Below the pieces are notes generated by a model, which ran no database searches, was not told the origin of the DNA, and worked only from the letters and a program-made list of their open reading frames with translations. 64,000 nt of DNA from positions 124,001-188,000 of the forward strand of contig JAHBYF010000001.1 of the NCBI GenBank assembly GCA_019636095.1, written 5' to 3'. Below are positions 27,011-34,984 of this stretch, piece after piece. Numbering within the stretch: the stretch's first letter is position 1; each line of letters opens with the position of its first letter. This DNA is from Hyphomonadaceae bacterium (GTDB lineage: Bacteria; Pseudomonadota; Alphaproteobacteria; Caulobacterales; Aquidulcibacteraceae). The position numbers and the translations under genes are program-made.

Positions 27011-28405
27011 GTGCTGTTGCTCGGACGCATCGTCGCCGCGCTGATCTCCGGCGCGCTGCTCGCGCAAAGCTACAGCCTCCATCCATTTTGGCCATTGGCG
27101 TGGATTGCACCTGCGCCAGTGCTAATCGCGGCAATCGGCGCCTCGCGGCTCGGTGCGTTTGCGTACGGCGCCATCGCCGGAATGGTCTCGATGGCGCTGA
27201 TGATGTCGTACTTCCTACAGCTCGGCGGCGCCGTGCCCGTGCTTGTCATCACACTCGCAAGAGCATTGACCTGGGGCGCTATGGCGTACGAGGTGCGCAG
27301 CGCCTCTCATCTCTTGCCCAAATGGGCGGCGGTTCTTGTCTTTCCCACGCTTATGGCGGGCATTGAGACATTGATCGCCGCGACATCGCCGCACGGTAGT
27401 GCGGGGTCGCTCGCTTACAGCCAGATGGACTTCCTTCCGGCGATCCAAATCGCGTCAATCGGCGGCGCGCCCGCGATCACGTTCGTTGTGGCGCTCTTTG
27501 CCTCTACATTCGCGCTCTTGATCTCAAAGCGCGCCCTCGTGGCCGCCCTCGCGCCAACACTCATCGTCGCGGCTGCGTTAGGCTTCGGATACTGGCGCAT
27601 CGAACAACCGCCTGAGAGCCGCGAGACCATCGACGCCACGCTCATCGCTGGCGACCAATTCGAGGGCGTGTCTGACGATTGGCGCGCTGTATGGAACGCC
27701 TACATACCGCAGATCGAACGCGCCGCCGACGATGGCCGCCACCTCATCGTTCTTCCCGAAAAAATTGCGCACCTCGAACCTGGTGATCGCGGCGCGGCGA
27801 TCGAGCAACTTGGCGAAATCGCCCGCCGCCGCGACCTGTTGATCGTCGCTGGCGCTGACGATGAAACCGATGGCGGCGCGCGCTTCAATCGCGCCTTCGC
27901 GTACGAGCGCACCGAGTGGCGCTCGTACGACAAGCGCCACATGATCCCAGGACTTGAGTCCGCATTCGAACCCGGCGCTGCCGATGTCACATTCCAACAC
28001 GGCGGCGTCCTCTATGGCATCGCCATTTGCAAGGACATGGATTTCCCGAATCTCGCGCGCGGTTATGCCGGGGTCGACGTCATGATCGTGCCTGCGTGGG
28101 ACTTCGGCATCGATGCCTGGCTTCATAGCCGCATGGCGGTGCTACGTGGCGTCGAAAATGGCTATTCGATCGTGCGCAGCGCGCGCAACGGCGTCCTCAC
28201 CGTCAGCGATGGCTACGGCCGCGTCACGTCTCAGTCCCCGAGCGGTCCACAAACGGCCTACAATGTGTCGGTCCCTGCCGCCGGGCTCGGGGCGACTTTC
28301 TACGCGCAATTCGGCGATATCTTCGGATGGTCGATGCTGGCGCTCGCGGCGCTGCTGATCGGCTGGACCATCTGGGCGCGCAGTCGCGCAGGGCAGGGCG
28401 ACTAA
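27011..28405 (+). CDS. Second Lnt-like protein: membrane domain plus nitrilase domain
   Basis: 464-residue protein with about six N-terminal helices (to residue 190), a nitrilase/CN-hydrolase domain, and a last helix near the C-terminus: the Lnt architecture. A Glu-Lys-Cys triad can be placed in LPEKI, YDKRHM and AICKDM; the canonical Lnt cysteine context CYE is replaced by CKD, and several loops are shorter. It may act on another acyl donor or acceptor, or be an amidase. The GTG at 27011 follows GGAGAGG. Compared with lnt at 2462-4093 it is a diverged paralogue placed right before lpdA. Confidence 0.8.
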   Translation: MLLLGRIVAALISGALLAQSYSLHPFWPLAWIAPAPVLIAAIGASRLGAFAYGAIAGMVSMALMMSYFLQLGGAVPVLVITLARALTWGAMAYEVRSASHLLPKWAAVLVFPTLMAGIETLIAATSPHGSAGSLAYSQMDFLPAIQIASIGGAPAITFVVALFASTFALLISKRALVAALAPTLIVAAALGFGYWRIEQPPESRETIDATLIAGDQFEGVSDDWRAVWNAYIPQIERAADDGRHLIVLPEKIAHLEPGDRGAAIEQLGEIARRRDLLIVAGADDETDGGARFNRAFAYERTEWRSYDKRHMIPGLESAFEPGAADVTFQHGGVLYGIAICKDMDFPNLARGYAGVDVMIVPAWDFGIDAWLHSRMAVLRGVENGYSIVRSARNGVLTVSDGYGRVTSQSPSGPQTAYNVSVPAAGLGATFYAQFGDIFGWSMLALAALLIGWTIWARSRAGQGD

Positions 28406-28495
28406 AACGCGGATTGATCGAGCGGCGCACCGCCTTATGTTCCGCTCAAATCACGCCCGCGCCGAAACGCGCCGCACCACATCACCGGAGCTTTC

Positions 28496-29893
28496 ATGTC
28501 ATACGACGTTGTTATCATTGGCGGCGGCCCCGGCGGCTACAATTGCGCCATCCGCGCCGGCCAGCTCGGTTTGAAAACCGCGATCATTGAGAGCCGCGGA
28601 AAGCTCGGCGGCACATGCCTCAATGTCGGCTGCATCCCTTCGAAGGCGCTGCTGCACGCCAGTGAATATTTCGAAGCTGCGACCAAGACGTTCCCGTCCA
28701 TGGGCGTGAAGGTCTCAGGCGTCGAACTCGATCTGCCGCAGATGCTGAAGCAGAAGGAAGACGCCGTCGATGGCCTCACCAAGGGCGTCGAGTTCCTGAT
28801 GCGCAAGAACAAGGTCGACTACGTCAAAGGCTTTGGCCGCATCGCGGGCAAGGGCCGCGTTGAAGTGACTGGCCCGGACGGCGCCAAGCAAACGCTCGAA
28901 ACCCAGAACATCGTCATCGCTACCGGCAGCGAGCCCACGCCGCTTCCGAACATTGACATCGACGAAGAACGCATCGTCAGCTCCACCGGCGCGCTCTCGC
29001 TCAGCAAAGTGCCGGGCAAGCTCATCGTCGTCGGCGCCGGCGTCATCGGCCTTGAACTCGGCTCCGTCTGGCGCCGTGTCGGCGCCGAAGTCACTGTCGT
29101 CGAATTCCTCGATAAGATTACGCCAACCGTCGACACCGAAATCTCGACCGCATTCCAGAAGATCCTGAAGAAGCAAGGCGTGAAGTTTGAACTCGACCAC
29201 AAAGTCACCGGCATCGAAAAGCTGCGCGATAGTCTGCAAGTTTCGATCGAGCCCGCGAAAGGCGGCGCCGCCCGCACCCTTGATGCCGACGTTGTGCTCG
29301 TCGCCATCGGCCGTCGGCCATTCACGAAGGATCTCGGCCTCGAAACTGTCGGCATCAAAACCGATCAGCGCGGCTTCATCCCGCACGATGGCCATCTCAA
29401 AGTGGCTGACGGCATCTATGTTATCGGCGACGTCACCACCGGCGCCATGCTCGCGCACAAAGCCGAAGAGGAGGGCATCGCCATCGCCCAAGTCATCGCG
29501 GGCCAGTGGGGCCATGTGAACTACGACGTGATCCCGAACGTCATCTACACGTACCCGGAAGTCGCCACCGTCGGTAAGACGGAAGAAGAACTGAAAGCCG
29601 CCGGCGTCGAATACAAAGTCGGCAAGTTTCAATTCATGGCCAACTCACGCGCGCGCACCAACCACGAAACCGATGGCCTGGTGAAAGTGCTCGAAGAAGT
29701 CGCGACCAAGAAAGTCGTCGGCGTGCACATGGTCGGCGCCGGTGTCGGTGAGATGATCGGCGAAATCTGCGTCGCCATGGAATTCGGCGCCTCCGCCGAA
29801 GACATCGCCCGGACCTGCCACGCTCACCCGACCATGTCCGAAGCCATCCGCGAAGCCGCCAAAGGCGTCGATGGCTGGGTGATGCAGTCTTGA
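28496..29893 (+). CDS. lpdA: Dihydrolipoyl dehydrogenase (E3)
   Basis: FAD-dependent E3 that reoxidises dihydrolipoyl groups and reduces NAD+. N-terminal FAD motif GGGPGGYNCA (9-18); redox-active disulfide Cys41-Cys46 in GGTCLNVGC; NAD-binding VGAGVIGLELGSVW; catalytic His444-Glu449 in HPTMSE. 465 residues. CGGAG precedes the ATG. A weak promoter (TTGATC at 28414-28419, TTATGT at 28435-28440, spacing 15) lies in the 90-bp gap. It is the last TCA-linked gene of the island; its stop overlaps the start of an ABC ATPase gene. Confidence 0.97.
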   Translation: MSYDVVIIGGGPGGYNCAIRAGQLGLKTAIIESRGKLGGTCLNVGCIPSKALLHASEYFEAATKTFPSMGVKVSGVELDLPQMLKQKEDAVDGLTKGVEFLMRKNKVDYVKGFGRIAGKGRVEVTGPDGAKQTLETQNIVIATGSEPTPLPNIDIDEERIVSSTGALSLSKVPGKLIVVGAGVIGLELGSVWRRVGAEVTVVEFLDKITPTVDTEISTAFQKILKKQGVKFELDHKVTGIEKLRDSLQVSIEPAKGGAARTLDADVVLVAIGRRPFTKDLGLETVGIKTDQRGFIPHDGHLKVADGIYVIGDVTTGAMLAHKAEEEGIAIAQVIAGQWGHVNYDVIPNVIYTYPEVATVGKTEEELKAAGVEYKVGKFQFMANSRARTNHETDGLVKVLEEVATKKVVGVHMVGAGVGEMIGEICVAMEFGASAEDIARTCHAHPTMSEAIREAAKGVDGWVMQS

Positions 29894-30630
29894 CCAACGC
29901 ACTTTCCGTCCGCGCTCTCACCAAGAAGTTCGGTGAGAAAACCGCCGTCGACGCGCTCGATCTCGATATCCGCGCCGGCGAGCTTTACGCGCTTCTCGGC
30001 CCCAACGGCGCCGGCAAGACCACGACGCTGCGCATGGTCACTGGTCTGCTCAAACCGGACTCAGGCGCCATCCACGTCTTCGGTACAGACGCGGTCGCGG
30101 ACCCCATCGCTGCCAAACGCCAGCTCGCTTGGTTGCCGGACGAACCCGCGCTCTACGACAAGCTCACCGCCTGGGAATATCTCGAATTCATCGCCGGCCT
30201 CTGGGGCGTTGACGCGAAGACCGCCGCGCCGCGCGCCGAAGAACTGCTCAAATTTCTCGGCCTCTGGGACAATCGCGACGAGCGCACCGAAGGCTTCTCG
30301 CGCGGCATGAAGCAAAAGACCGCACTCGCCGGCGCGCTCATTCACGATCCAAAATTGCTCATGCTCGACGAGCCTCTAACAGGTCTCGACGCGGCCGTCG
30401 CCCGCCAAGTCAAGGATTTGCTGCAGCAACGTGCGCGCAGCGGCGGCTCCGTCATTCTCACCACGCACATCCTCGATGTCGCCGAGCGTGTCGCTGACCG
30501 AATCGGCATCATTCAGGGCGGCAAGCTTCTGGCCGAAGGCACGCTTGCCGAATTGCGCGGCAGAGCAGGCGGCGAGAACGCCACGCTTGAAGACGTCTAT
30601 CTCCAACTTGTCGGCGCGGGCGCTGCCTGA
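29890..30630 (+). CDS. ABC transporter ATP-binding protein
   Basis: 246-residue nucleotide-binding subunit. Walker A GPNGAGKTT (about 37-45), the Q-loop region LPDEPALYDKLT, signature FSRGMKQK, Walker B LLMLDEPLTGLD and the switch histidine TTHI are all present. The start is a TTG whose last bases overlap the lpdA stop, so translation is coupled to lpdA. It pairs with the permease that begins on its own stop codon. The type resembles multidrug or polysaccharide-like exporters (ABC-2 class); the substrate is not identifiable. Confidence 0.93.
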   Translation: MTNALSVRALTKKFGEKTAVDALDLDIRAGELYALLGPNGAGKTTTLRMVTGLLKPDSGAIHVFGTDAVADPIAAKRQLAWLPDEPALYDKLTAWEYLEFIAGLWGVDAKTAAPRAEELLKFLGLWDNRDERTEGFSRGMKQKTALAGALIHDPKLLMLDEPLTGLDAAVARQVKDLLQQRARSGGSVILTTHILDVAERVADRIGIIQGGKLLAEGTLAELRGRAGGENATLEDVYLQLVGAGAA

Positions 30631-32168
30631 TGTTTGGCCCCGGCGGCGTTCTCTTCCTCTTGAGTCACGAAATGCTGCTGACGTGGCGCAACTTTCGCGC
30701 CAGTGGAAAAGGCCGCCACGTCCGCCGCGCCATCTTCTATACGTTCATAACAGCGGCTCTGGGCTTCGGCGGCTATTGGGCCGCACGGCTGCTCTCTGAA
30801 TTCACGCCCGAACCGACCGTCGTGATGCTCGGCGTTACCGGCGGTGTCTTCGCGATTCTGCTTTCGCTGATGCTGAGCCAAGCGCTTATGCTCATCACCG
30901 AGTCGCTCTATCAGCGCGGCGATCTCGACCTGTTGCTGTCTTCGCCAATTCCGCTCTGGCGGGTTGTCCTCGTTCGGATGAGCGCCATCGCCATCAATGT
31001 TGGCATTTTTTATCTCATTCTCGTCGCTGCGGTTTGCGTCTGGCTGCCATCGTTTGGTGGTTGGCCTTGGGTCGGCTTTGCGCCCGCCGTCCTACTGCTG
31101 ACGCTCTTCGCTACGGCCGTCGCTCTCGTGTTGGCGCGGATCCTGTTTGCGGTCATCGGCCCCAAGAACACCCGTGTCGTTGCCCAAATCCTCGGCAGCC
31201 TCATTGGCGCGGCGTTCTTTGTCGCCTCACAGGTCCCGCGTTTCAGCGAAGACGAATCGCGGGCACAAGCGATGCGCCAAATTTTCGAAGCCGCCGTGCC
31301 CGTCTTGGGCGATCCAATCAGCCCACTTTCGCTGCCGGCGCGCGCCGCCTTTGGTCTCAACGCTGACCTTGCGATCTGGGCGGCTGTCGCGGCTGGCTCA
31401 TTCTTGCTTGCAGTTTGGTGGTACGCATCAGGCTTCGCACGGGATGCGGCAGCGATCGCAGGGCTCGGCCAACGTCGCAAGCGCAACACCCGCGCGGCGC
31501 GCAGTATGCGTGGTGGCGTTCGTGCGACACTGGTCTCGAAGGAGTGGCGCTTGCTTCGCCGCGACCCGCTGCTGCTCTCGCAGATACTTCTGCCACTCCT
31601 CTATTTTGCACCGCTCTTCGTTGTATTTGGCTCGCAGGTGAACGATGGCGGCATGACACGGCTTTCCGCCGCCGGCGTGGCGTCAGCTTTCGTACTGATC
31701 GTGACTTCCTTCGCTGCTAGCTTGGCTTGGCTGACGGTCTCAGCCGAAGACGCGCCAGATCTGATAACCAGCGCGCCGGTGTCGCGTGACGAGGTGGACA
31801 ACGCCAAAGCTGTCGCCGCTGGCGCGCCATCAGCTCTGCTGTTGCTGCTGCCGGTCATTGGCGTGGGCGCGTTCGTCTCGCCGATGGCTGGCTTTTGGCT
31901 CGCGCTCGGCGGCAGTGCGGCGATCATTTCGACATGCCTCATCGCGATCTGGCACCAGACGCCTGGTAATCGCAAAGAATTCCGCCGCCGCACGCGTGGC
32001 AGCTTGATGCTCAACTTCGGCCGCTCGTTCGTCGCCTTCGGCTGGATCGGCGCAACCTTTGCGGCCGTCTCCGGTTGGCCGCTGCTGGGGATCATCCCCG
32101 CGATCATTTCGCTTGGCCTCATGTTGGCGCTTCACGAGAGCCGTCCGAAGGAAATCCGCCAGGACTAG
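30630..32168 (+). CDS. ABC-2-type exporter membrane protein
   Basis: 512-residue permease with about 12 hydrophobic segments in two halves and a central soluble basic stretch (GQRRKRNTRAARSMRGG, near residues 285-300). The ATG overlaps the stop of the ATPase gene (TGATG), so the two form one complex. The N-terminal cytoplasmic HEMLLTWRNFR segment is a typical coupling region. An exporter of lipids, drugs or polymers is most likely from the class; no substrate gene sits nearby. It ends 4 bases before the next frame, which is a separate GNAT gene. Confidence 0.85.
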   Translation: MFGPGGVLFLLSHEMLLTWRNFRASGKGRHVRRAIFYTFITAALGFGGYWAARLLSEFTPEPTVVMLGVTGGVFAILLSLMLSQALMLITESLYQRGDLDLLLSSPIPLWRVVLVRMSAIAINVGIFYLILVAAVCVWLPSFGGWPWVGFAPAVLLLTLFATAVALVLARILFAVIGPKNTRVVAQILGSLIGAAFFVASQVPRFSEDESRAQAMRQIFEAAVPVLGDPISPLSLPARAAFGLNADLAIWAAVAAGSFLLAVWWYASGFARDAAAIAGLGQRRKRNTRAARSMRGGVRATLVSKEWRLLRRDPLLLSQILLPLLYFAPLFVVFGSQVNDGGMTRLSAAGVASAFVLIVTSFAASLAWLTVSAEDAPDLITSAPVSRDEVDNAKAVAAGAPSALLLLLPVIGVGAFVSPMAGFWLALGGSAAIISTCLIAIWHQTPGNRKEFRRRTRGSLMLNFGRSFVAFGWIGATFAAVSGWPLLGIIPAIISLGLMLALHESRPKEIRQD

Positions 32169-32279
32169 GAAGTGGTGCGCGCGACATCAGCCTGTGAAAA
32201 TTGCCGAACGCTAACTTTGCAATTGGCTGCCTCTGAGTTCTCCTCTGTTCCGTTGCAGCGAGCGAGGGGAGAACGGGTC

Positions 32280-32810
32280 TTGCTGATACTGACTGCGAAC
32301 CGCATTGCGTTGCTGGCGCTCGATCACGAGCTCGCTGCGCTTCAGGCCTCAAGTCGCGCCGCCTTCTTCAACGCCATCGCTGTCACCCACGAGCCCATGT
32401 GGCCGCCAGCGCCATTCGAGCCCGGCGCCTTCCAGTGGGCAGAACAACACCTCGCGCATGATCCAGAAGGGCAGGGTTGGTACGGCTGGGTGCTGCTCGC
32501 AAACGAAGGTGAACGCGCGCCACCGCGTCTCGTCGGCATCGCGGCTCTGATTGGCCGGCCGGATGAAGATACTGGCGATGTCGAACTTGCGTTCGGCCTG
32601 TTGCCGGAATTCCGCGGCCGCGGCTATGGCTCTGAGACCATCCGTGTTCTCGCCAGCTGGGCCTTCGCCAACGGCGCCAAGCGCGTCATCGCACACCTGG
32701 ATGCGGAAGACGCAAGCGCCGCCTCAACGCTCGCCAAAAACGGCTTCGTCGACACCCGCGACCCGCCATACCCGGGCGTCGCAAGATGGGCGCTTAGCGC
32801 TGCTGCCTAA
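32280..32810 (+). CDS. GNAT-family N-acetyltransferase
   Basis: 176-residue acetyltransferase: N-terminal TANRIALLALDHELAAL, and the acetyl-CoA motif FGLLPEFRGRGYGSETIR (R/Q-G-x-G-x form) near the middle, with LAKNGFVDTRD near the end. I chose the TTG at 32280 because GAGGGGAG lies 8 bases upstream; a longer frame to 32172 has no homology-like start. The substrate is unknown. It is convergent with a SRPBCC gene. Confidence 0.8.
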   Translation: MLILTANRIALLALDHELAALQASSRAAFFNAIAVTHEPMWPPAPFEPGAFQWAEQHLAHDPEGQGWYGWVLLANEGERAPPRLVGIAALIGRPDEDTGDVELAFGLLPEFRGRGYGSETIRVLASWAFANGAKRVIAHLDAEDASAASTLAKNGFVDTRDPPYPGVARWALSAAA

Positions 32811-32819
32811 TCGGCGTGG

Positions 32820-33227
32820 TCAGCGGCCAGCCTCTACGTGCCTGGCAAAATTATCCAGAATCGCCTGCCAGCCGCTGCGCTGCATCTCGGCCGGGTTCTG
32901 TGTTTCTGCGTCAAAGGTGACGCGCACGTTCACCCCATCTGCCGTCGCCAAGAACTCCACAACGGCAACGCGATCGCCGAAAGCGTACTCGATCAGCTTT
33001 TCGGGCTCGATCTTCGTGTAGGCGCCGGCGAAATCGAAACCGAAGCTTCCGTCCTTCGCCTCCATGCGCGACGAGAACTGGCCACCGACACGCAGATCAA
33101 CGGTGGCCTTGGTCGTGTGCCAATCATCGGACGCCGCGTTCCACTGCACGATATCTGCGGGAGAGGTGTAGGCGCTCCACACCGTGGCGACCGGAGCTTT
33201 GACTAGTTTTTCGACTGTGATTTTCAT
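32820..33227 (-). CDS. SRPBCC/AHSA1-family protein
   Basis: 135-residue START-like fold protein: N-terminal KITVEKLVKAPVATVWSAYTSP (given in part) and C-terminal SGWQAILDNFARHVE are signatures of the AHSA1 (activator of Hsp90 ATPase homologue 1-like) group. Such proteins bind hydrophobic ligands and are frequently encoded beside ArsR- or HTH_34-type regulators, as here. GAGAGACGG precedes the ATG. It lies 137 bp downstream of the HTH gene and may belong to the same operon. The gap contains a 5-bp stem and no clear terminator. Confidence 0.85.
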   Translation of the reverse strand: MKITVEKLVKAPVATVWSAYTSPADIVQWNAASDDWHTTKATVDLRVGGQFSSRMEAKDGSFGFDFAGAYTKIEPEKLIEYAFGDRVAVVEFLATADGVNVRVTFDAETQNPAEMQRSGWQAILDNFARHVEAGR

Positions 33228-33364
33228 TTCCGTCTCTCAAGGCAGGTTTTGCGATATTCATAGGACGGTTCGAGAGCGCTGAACCCGACATTTTCGACGT
33301 CGCTCTTTCTTCTGGTTGCACGATAGGGCCAAGGAGGCGACAGCTCATCGGCAAATCGCAGCAG

Positions 33365-33667
33365 CTATTCGGCTGCGCTCAATAGCGTCTGGATGCGATT
33401 GAGATAGGCAATCCAGGCGGCTCGGCCCGGCTTCGTCAGATGCACGAGCGTAAGCGGCTTCCGGCCGGCGGACGTCTTCTCGATCCGGACGTAACCTGCT
33501 TCCTCAAGCTTCGTCAGATGGGTCGAGAGATTGCCATCGGTGGCGTTCACTTTGCCCTTCAGCTCCACGAACGGCGCAGGAGAAACGGTCGACAAATACG
33601 CCATGACCCCTAGCCGCAGGCGGCCGTGGATCACGTCGTCAATTTCGGTGTGGTCGAACTTGCTCAC
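33365..33667 (-). CDS. Winged-helix transcriptional regulator (HTH_34/MarR-like)
   Basis: 100-residue DNA-binding protein. The winged helix is clear: RLRLGVMAYLS, NATDGNLSTHLTKLEEAGYV (recognition helix around residues 43-62) and the wing RIEKTSAGRKPLTLVHLT. It matches the family of small dimeric winged-helix proteins that control adjacent membrane proteins. Its start overlaps the stop of the 206-aa membrane gene by 4 bases. A palindrome over the operon promoter at 34303-34319 is a good candidate for its own binding site. Confidence 0.88.
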   Translation of the reverse strand: MSKFDHTEIDDVIHGRLRLGVMAYLSTVSPAPFVELKGKVNATDGNLSTHLTKLEEAGYVRIEKTSAGRKPLTLVHLTKPGRAAWIAYLNRIQTLLSAAE

Positions 33668-34284
33668 ACGATGGCCGATGGCTCGCGTCTTAGAAGGACG
33701 ATACCGGGAACGGCTAGCACCAAAATGCTGCCGATGGCGGCTACGACATAAGCCCAGCTTTCATTTGCGAAGAGGCACAAAGTCCCGGCCACTGAGACCG
33801 CCAACCAGCCGAAAGCACGCAGCCAAGCTTGTTCCGAAAGCGAGGCCGTGCCGAACAGCGCGGCTCCGTAGAGCGCAAAACCGGCGCCGAAGATGGCGTT
33901 CGGCGCGTTCGGGTCGGAGGAAGCGAACATCCGCGCGATGGATCCGATCGCCACAGCCAAAAGCGCAGTGGCGGCGCCGGACCAAAGGGCGCGCTCGGCG
34001 CGTGTGCCAATGGCGGCGACGCCAGGCTTTCCGCGCGACCGCATTCGCAACAGCACCATCCCCAAGAGAGCAACGGCGCCGTAGCCGAGCCACAGAACGC
34101 CGTAGGCGCTGCCTCCACTGGCCGCAATGAAGCCTTCGCCGATGCTGTAATGACCGGCAAACGCACCCGCATTCAGCACGCCCCAAAAGAGGAGATAGGA
34201 GCCGCCGAGAAGGGGCGCATGTCTGCCTTCTTCAGCAAGGGTGCGTGCATAGGCGATGTCTGCGAGCATTTCATCGCGTGTCAT
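33664..34284 (-). CDS. Six-helix membrane protein cotranscribed with HTH regulator
   Basis: 206-residue integral membrane protein with about six hydrophobic helices and a soluble N-terminal helix (MTRDEMLADIAYARTLAEEG). No catalytic motif is visible and no named family is recognised, but this membrane protein/HTH_34 pairing is common in proteobacteria. GGAGG precedes the ATG by 6 bases. It is the first gene of an operon with the regulator and possibly the SRPBCC gene, under the promoter at 34315-34343. Confidence 0.78.
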   Translation of the reverse strand: MTRDEMLADIAYARTLAEEGRHAPLLGGSYLLFWGVLNAGAFAGHYSIGEGFIAASGGSAYGVLWLGYGAVALLGMVLLRMRSRGKPGVAAIGTRAERALWSGAATALLAVAIGSIARMFASSDPNAPNAIFGAGFALYGAALFGTASLSEQAWLRAFGWLAVSVAGTLCLFANESWAYVVAAIGSILVLAVPGIVLLRREPSAIV

Positions 34285-34302
34285 AGCGGCCTCCAGTCAT
34301 CA

Positions 34303-34319
34303 ACTTTGAAAAACAAAGT
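34303..34319. promoter_or_regulatory. Palindromic operator candidate
   Basis: ACTTTG and CAAAGT, exact inverse complements separated by five A residues (34303-34308 and 34314-34319). The palindrome overlaps the candidate -10 of the 34284 operon and lies about 19 bases before its ATG, ideal for autorepression by the winged-helix protein encoded second in that operon. Confidence 0.55.
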
Positions 34320-34343
34320 AGATGAGTAAATTGCTAACGTCAA
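34315..34343 (-). promoter_or_regulatory. Probable promoter of the membrane/HTH operon
   Basis: On the reverse strand TTGACG (34343-34338) is a perfect -35, followed after 17 bases by TACTTT (34320-34315). The palindrome at 34303-34319 overlaps the -10. The rest of the 267-bp gap up to 34551 shows only the terminator listed next. Confidence 0.5.
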
Positions 34344-34510
34344 GCGACGTGCGTGCGCATGCGGCGCCGAGAGGAGGGAAGATGCGCGAGGAATGCGCGC
34401 GAATGGATCAGCGTTTGAATTGATAGCGCGAGAGTCGACGGCGTTCATATCGATTGCGGGGGCAACGAATAACCGGAGAGCGCATCAAGATCCTTGAGTT
34501 TGAACTCTGG

Positions 34511-34545
34511 AAAGAAAAAGGGGGACGCTTTCGCGTCCCCCTTTT
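34511..34545 (-). terminator. Intrinsic terminator of the histone-like gene
   Basis: GGGGGACGC (34520-34528) pairs perfectly with GCGTCCCCC (34533-34541) around a 4-base loop, with flanking A and T runs. On the reverse strand it is followed by TTTTTCTTT, a strong U-tract. It lies just after the histone-like stop codon at 34552. The symmetric flanks may also let it work in the other direction. Confidence 0.9.
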
Positions 34546-34551
34546 CGGACT

Positions 34552-34767
34552 TTACATGGCGACCGGCGGGGCCACCTTCTTCGTGCGCTTCGCAGCCTTG
34601 CGAACCGTCTTCTTGGCAACCTTGCGGACCGTCTTCTTGGCGGCCTTCTTCGCCGGCTTCTTGGCGGTCTTCTTCGTGGTCTTGCGCTTGGCGGTCTTGC
34701 GGACCGACTTCTTGGCGGCCTTCTTCGCCGGCTTCTTGGCAGCGGCCTTCTTAACTTTCTTAGCCAT
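34552..34767 (-). CDS. Histone H1-like lysine/alanine-rich protein
   Basis: 71-residue very basic protein made almost entirely of KKxAK/KKTAKK/RKxAK units between an N-terminal MAKKVKK and a C-terminal PPVAM. Similar to bacterial H1-like proteins (Hc1/Hc2 type, AlgP-like tails) that bind DNA non-specifically and compact the nucleoid. I chose the ATG at 34767 because GAGGA lies 8 bases upstream; an upstream in-frame extension has different composition. The coding DNA is an imperfect tandem repeat that may vary in length between strains. A strong terminator follows. It is transcribed from its own upstream region. Confidence 0.85.
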   Translation of the reverse strand: MAKKVKKAAAKKPAKKAAKKSVRKTAKRKTTKKTAKKPAKKAAKKTVRKVAKKTVRKAAKRTKKVAPPVAM

Positions 34768-34984
34768 GGTCATTTTCCTCATTGGTTTTGTTTGGTCGTG
34801 TTGGACGGGAGTTGGTTGACTCTCCGACGCTTTTTCTCGCCGAATTTGGTTTGCAAGTGGTTTCCGCAAGTCATCGCGCGATCTTTTCTGCGCGTTCGAC
34901 TTTCTCTACTCGAAATGCGCGCATGAAATCTCTTCGAGCCTTATTTTTCAAGGCGCGCAGAGGGGCGTACGCGCGTACAAAAGA

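Noticed and set aside
32172..32279. Longer GNAT protein from 32172
   Set aside because: The upstream segment has no family resemblance and the TTG at 32280 has the better ribosome binding site.
34552..34767. CRISPR-like repeat array
   Set aside because: The repetition is the in-frame lysine/alanine coding pattern of a histone-like gene, without spacers of constant length or direct repeats.
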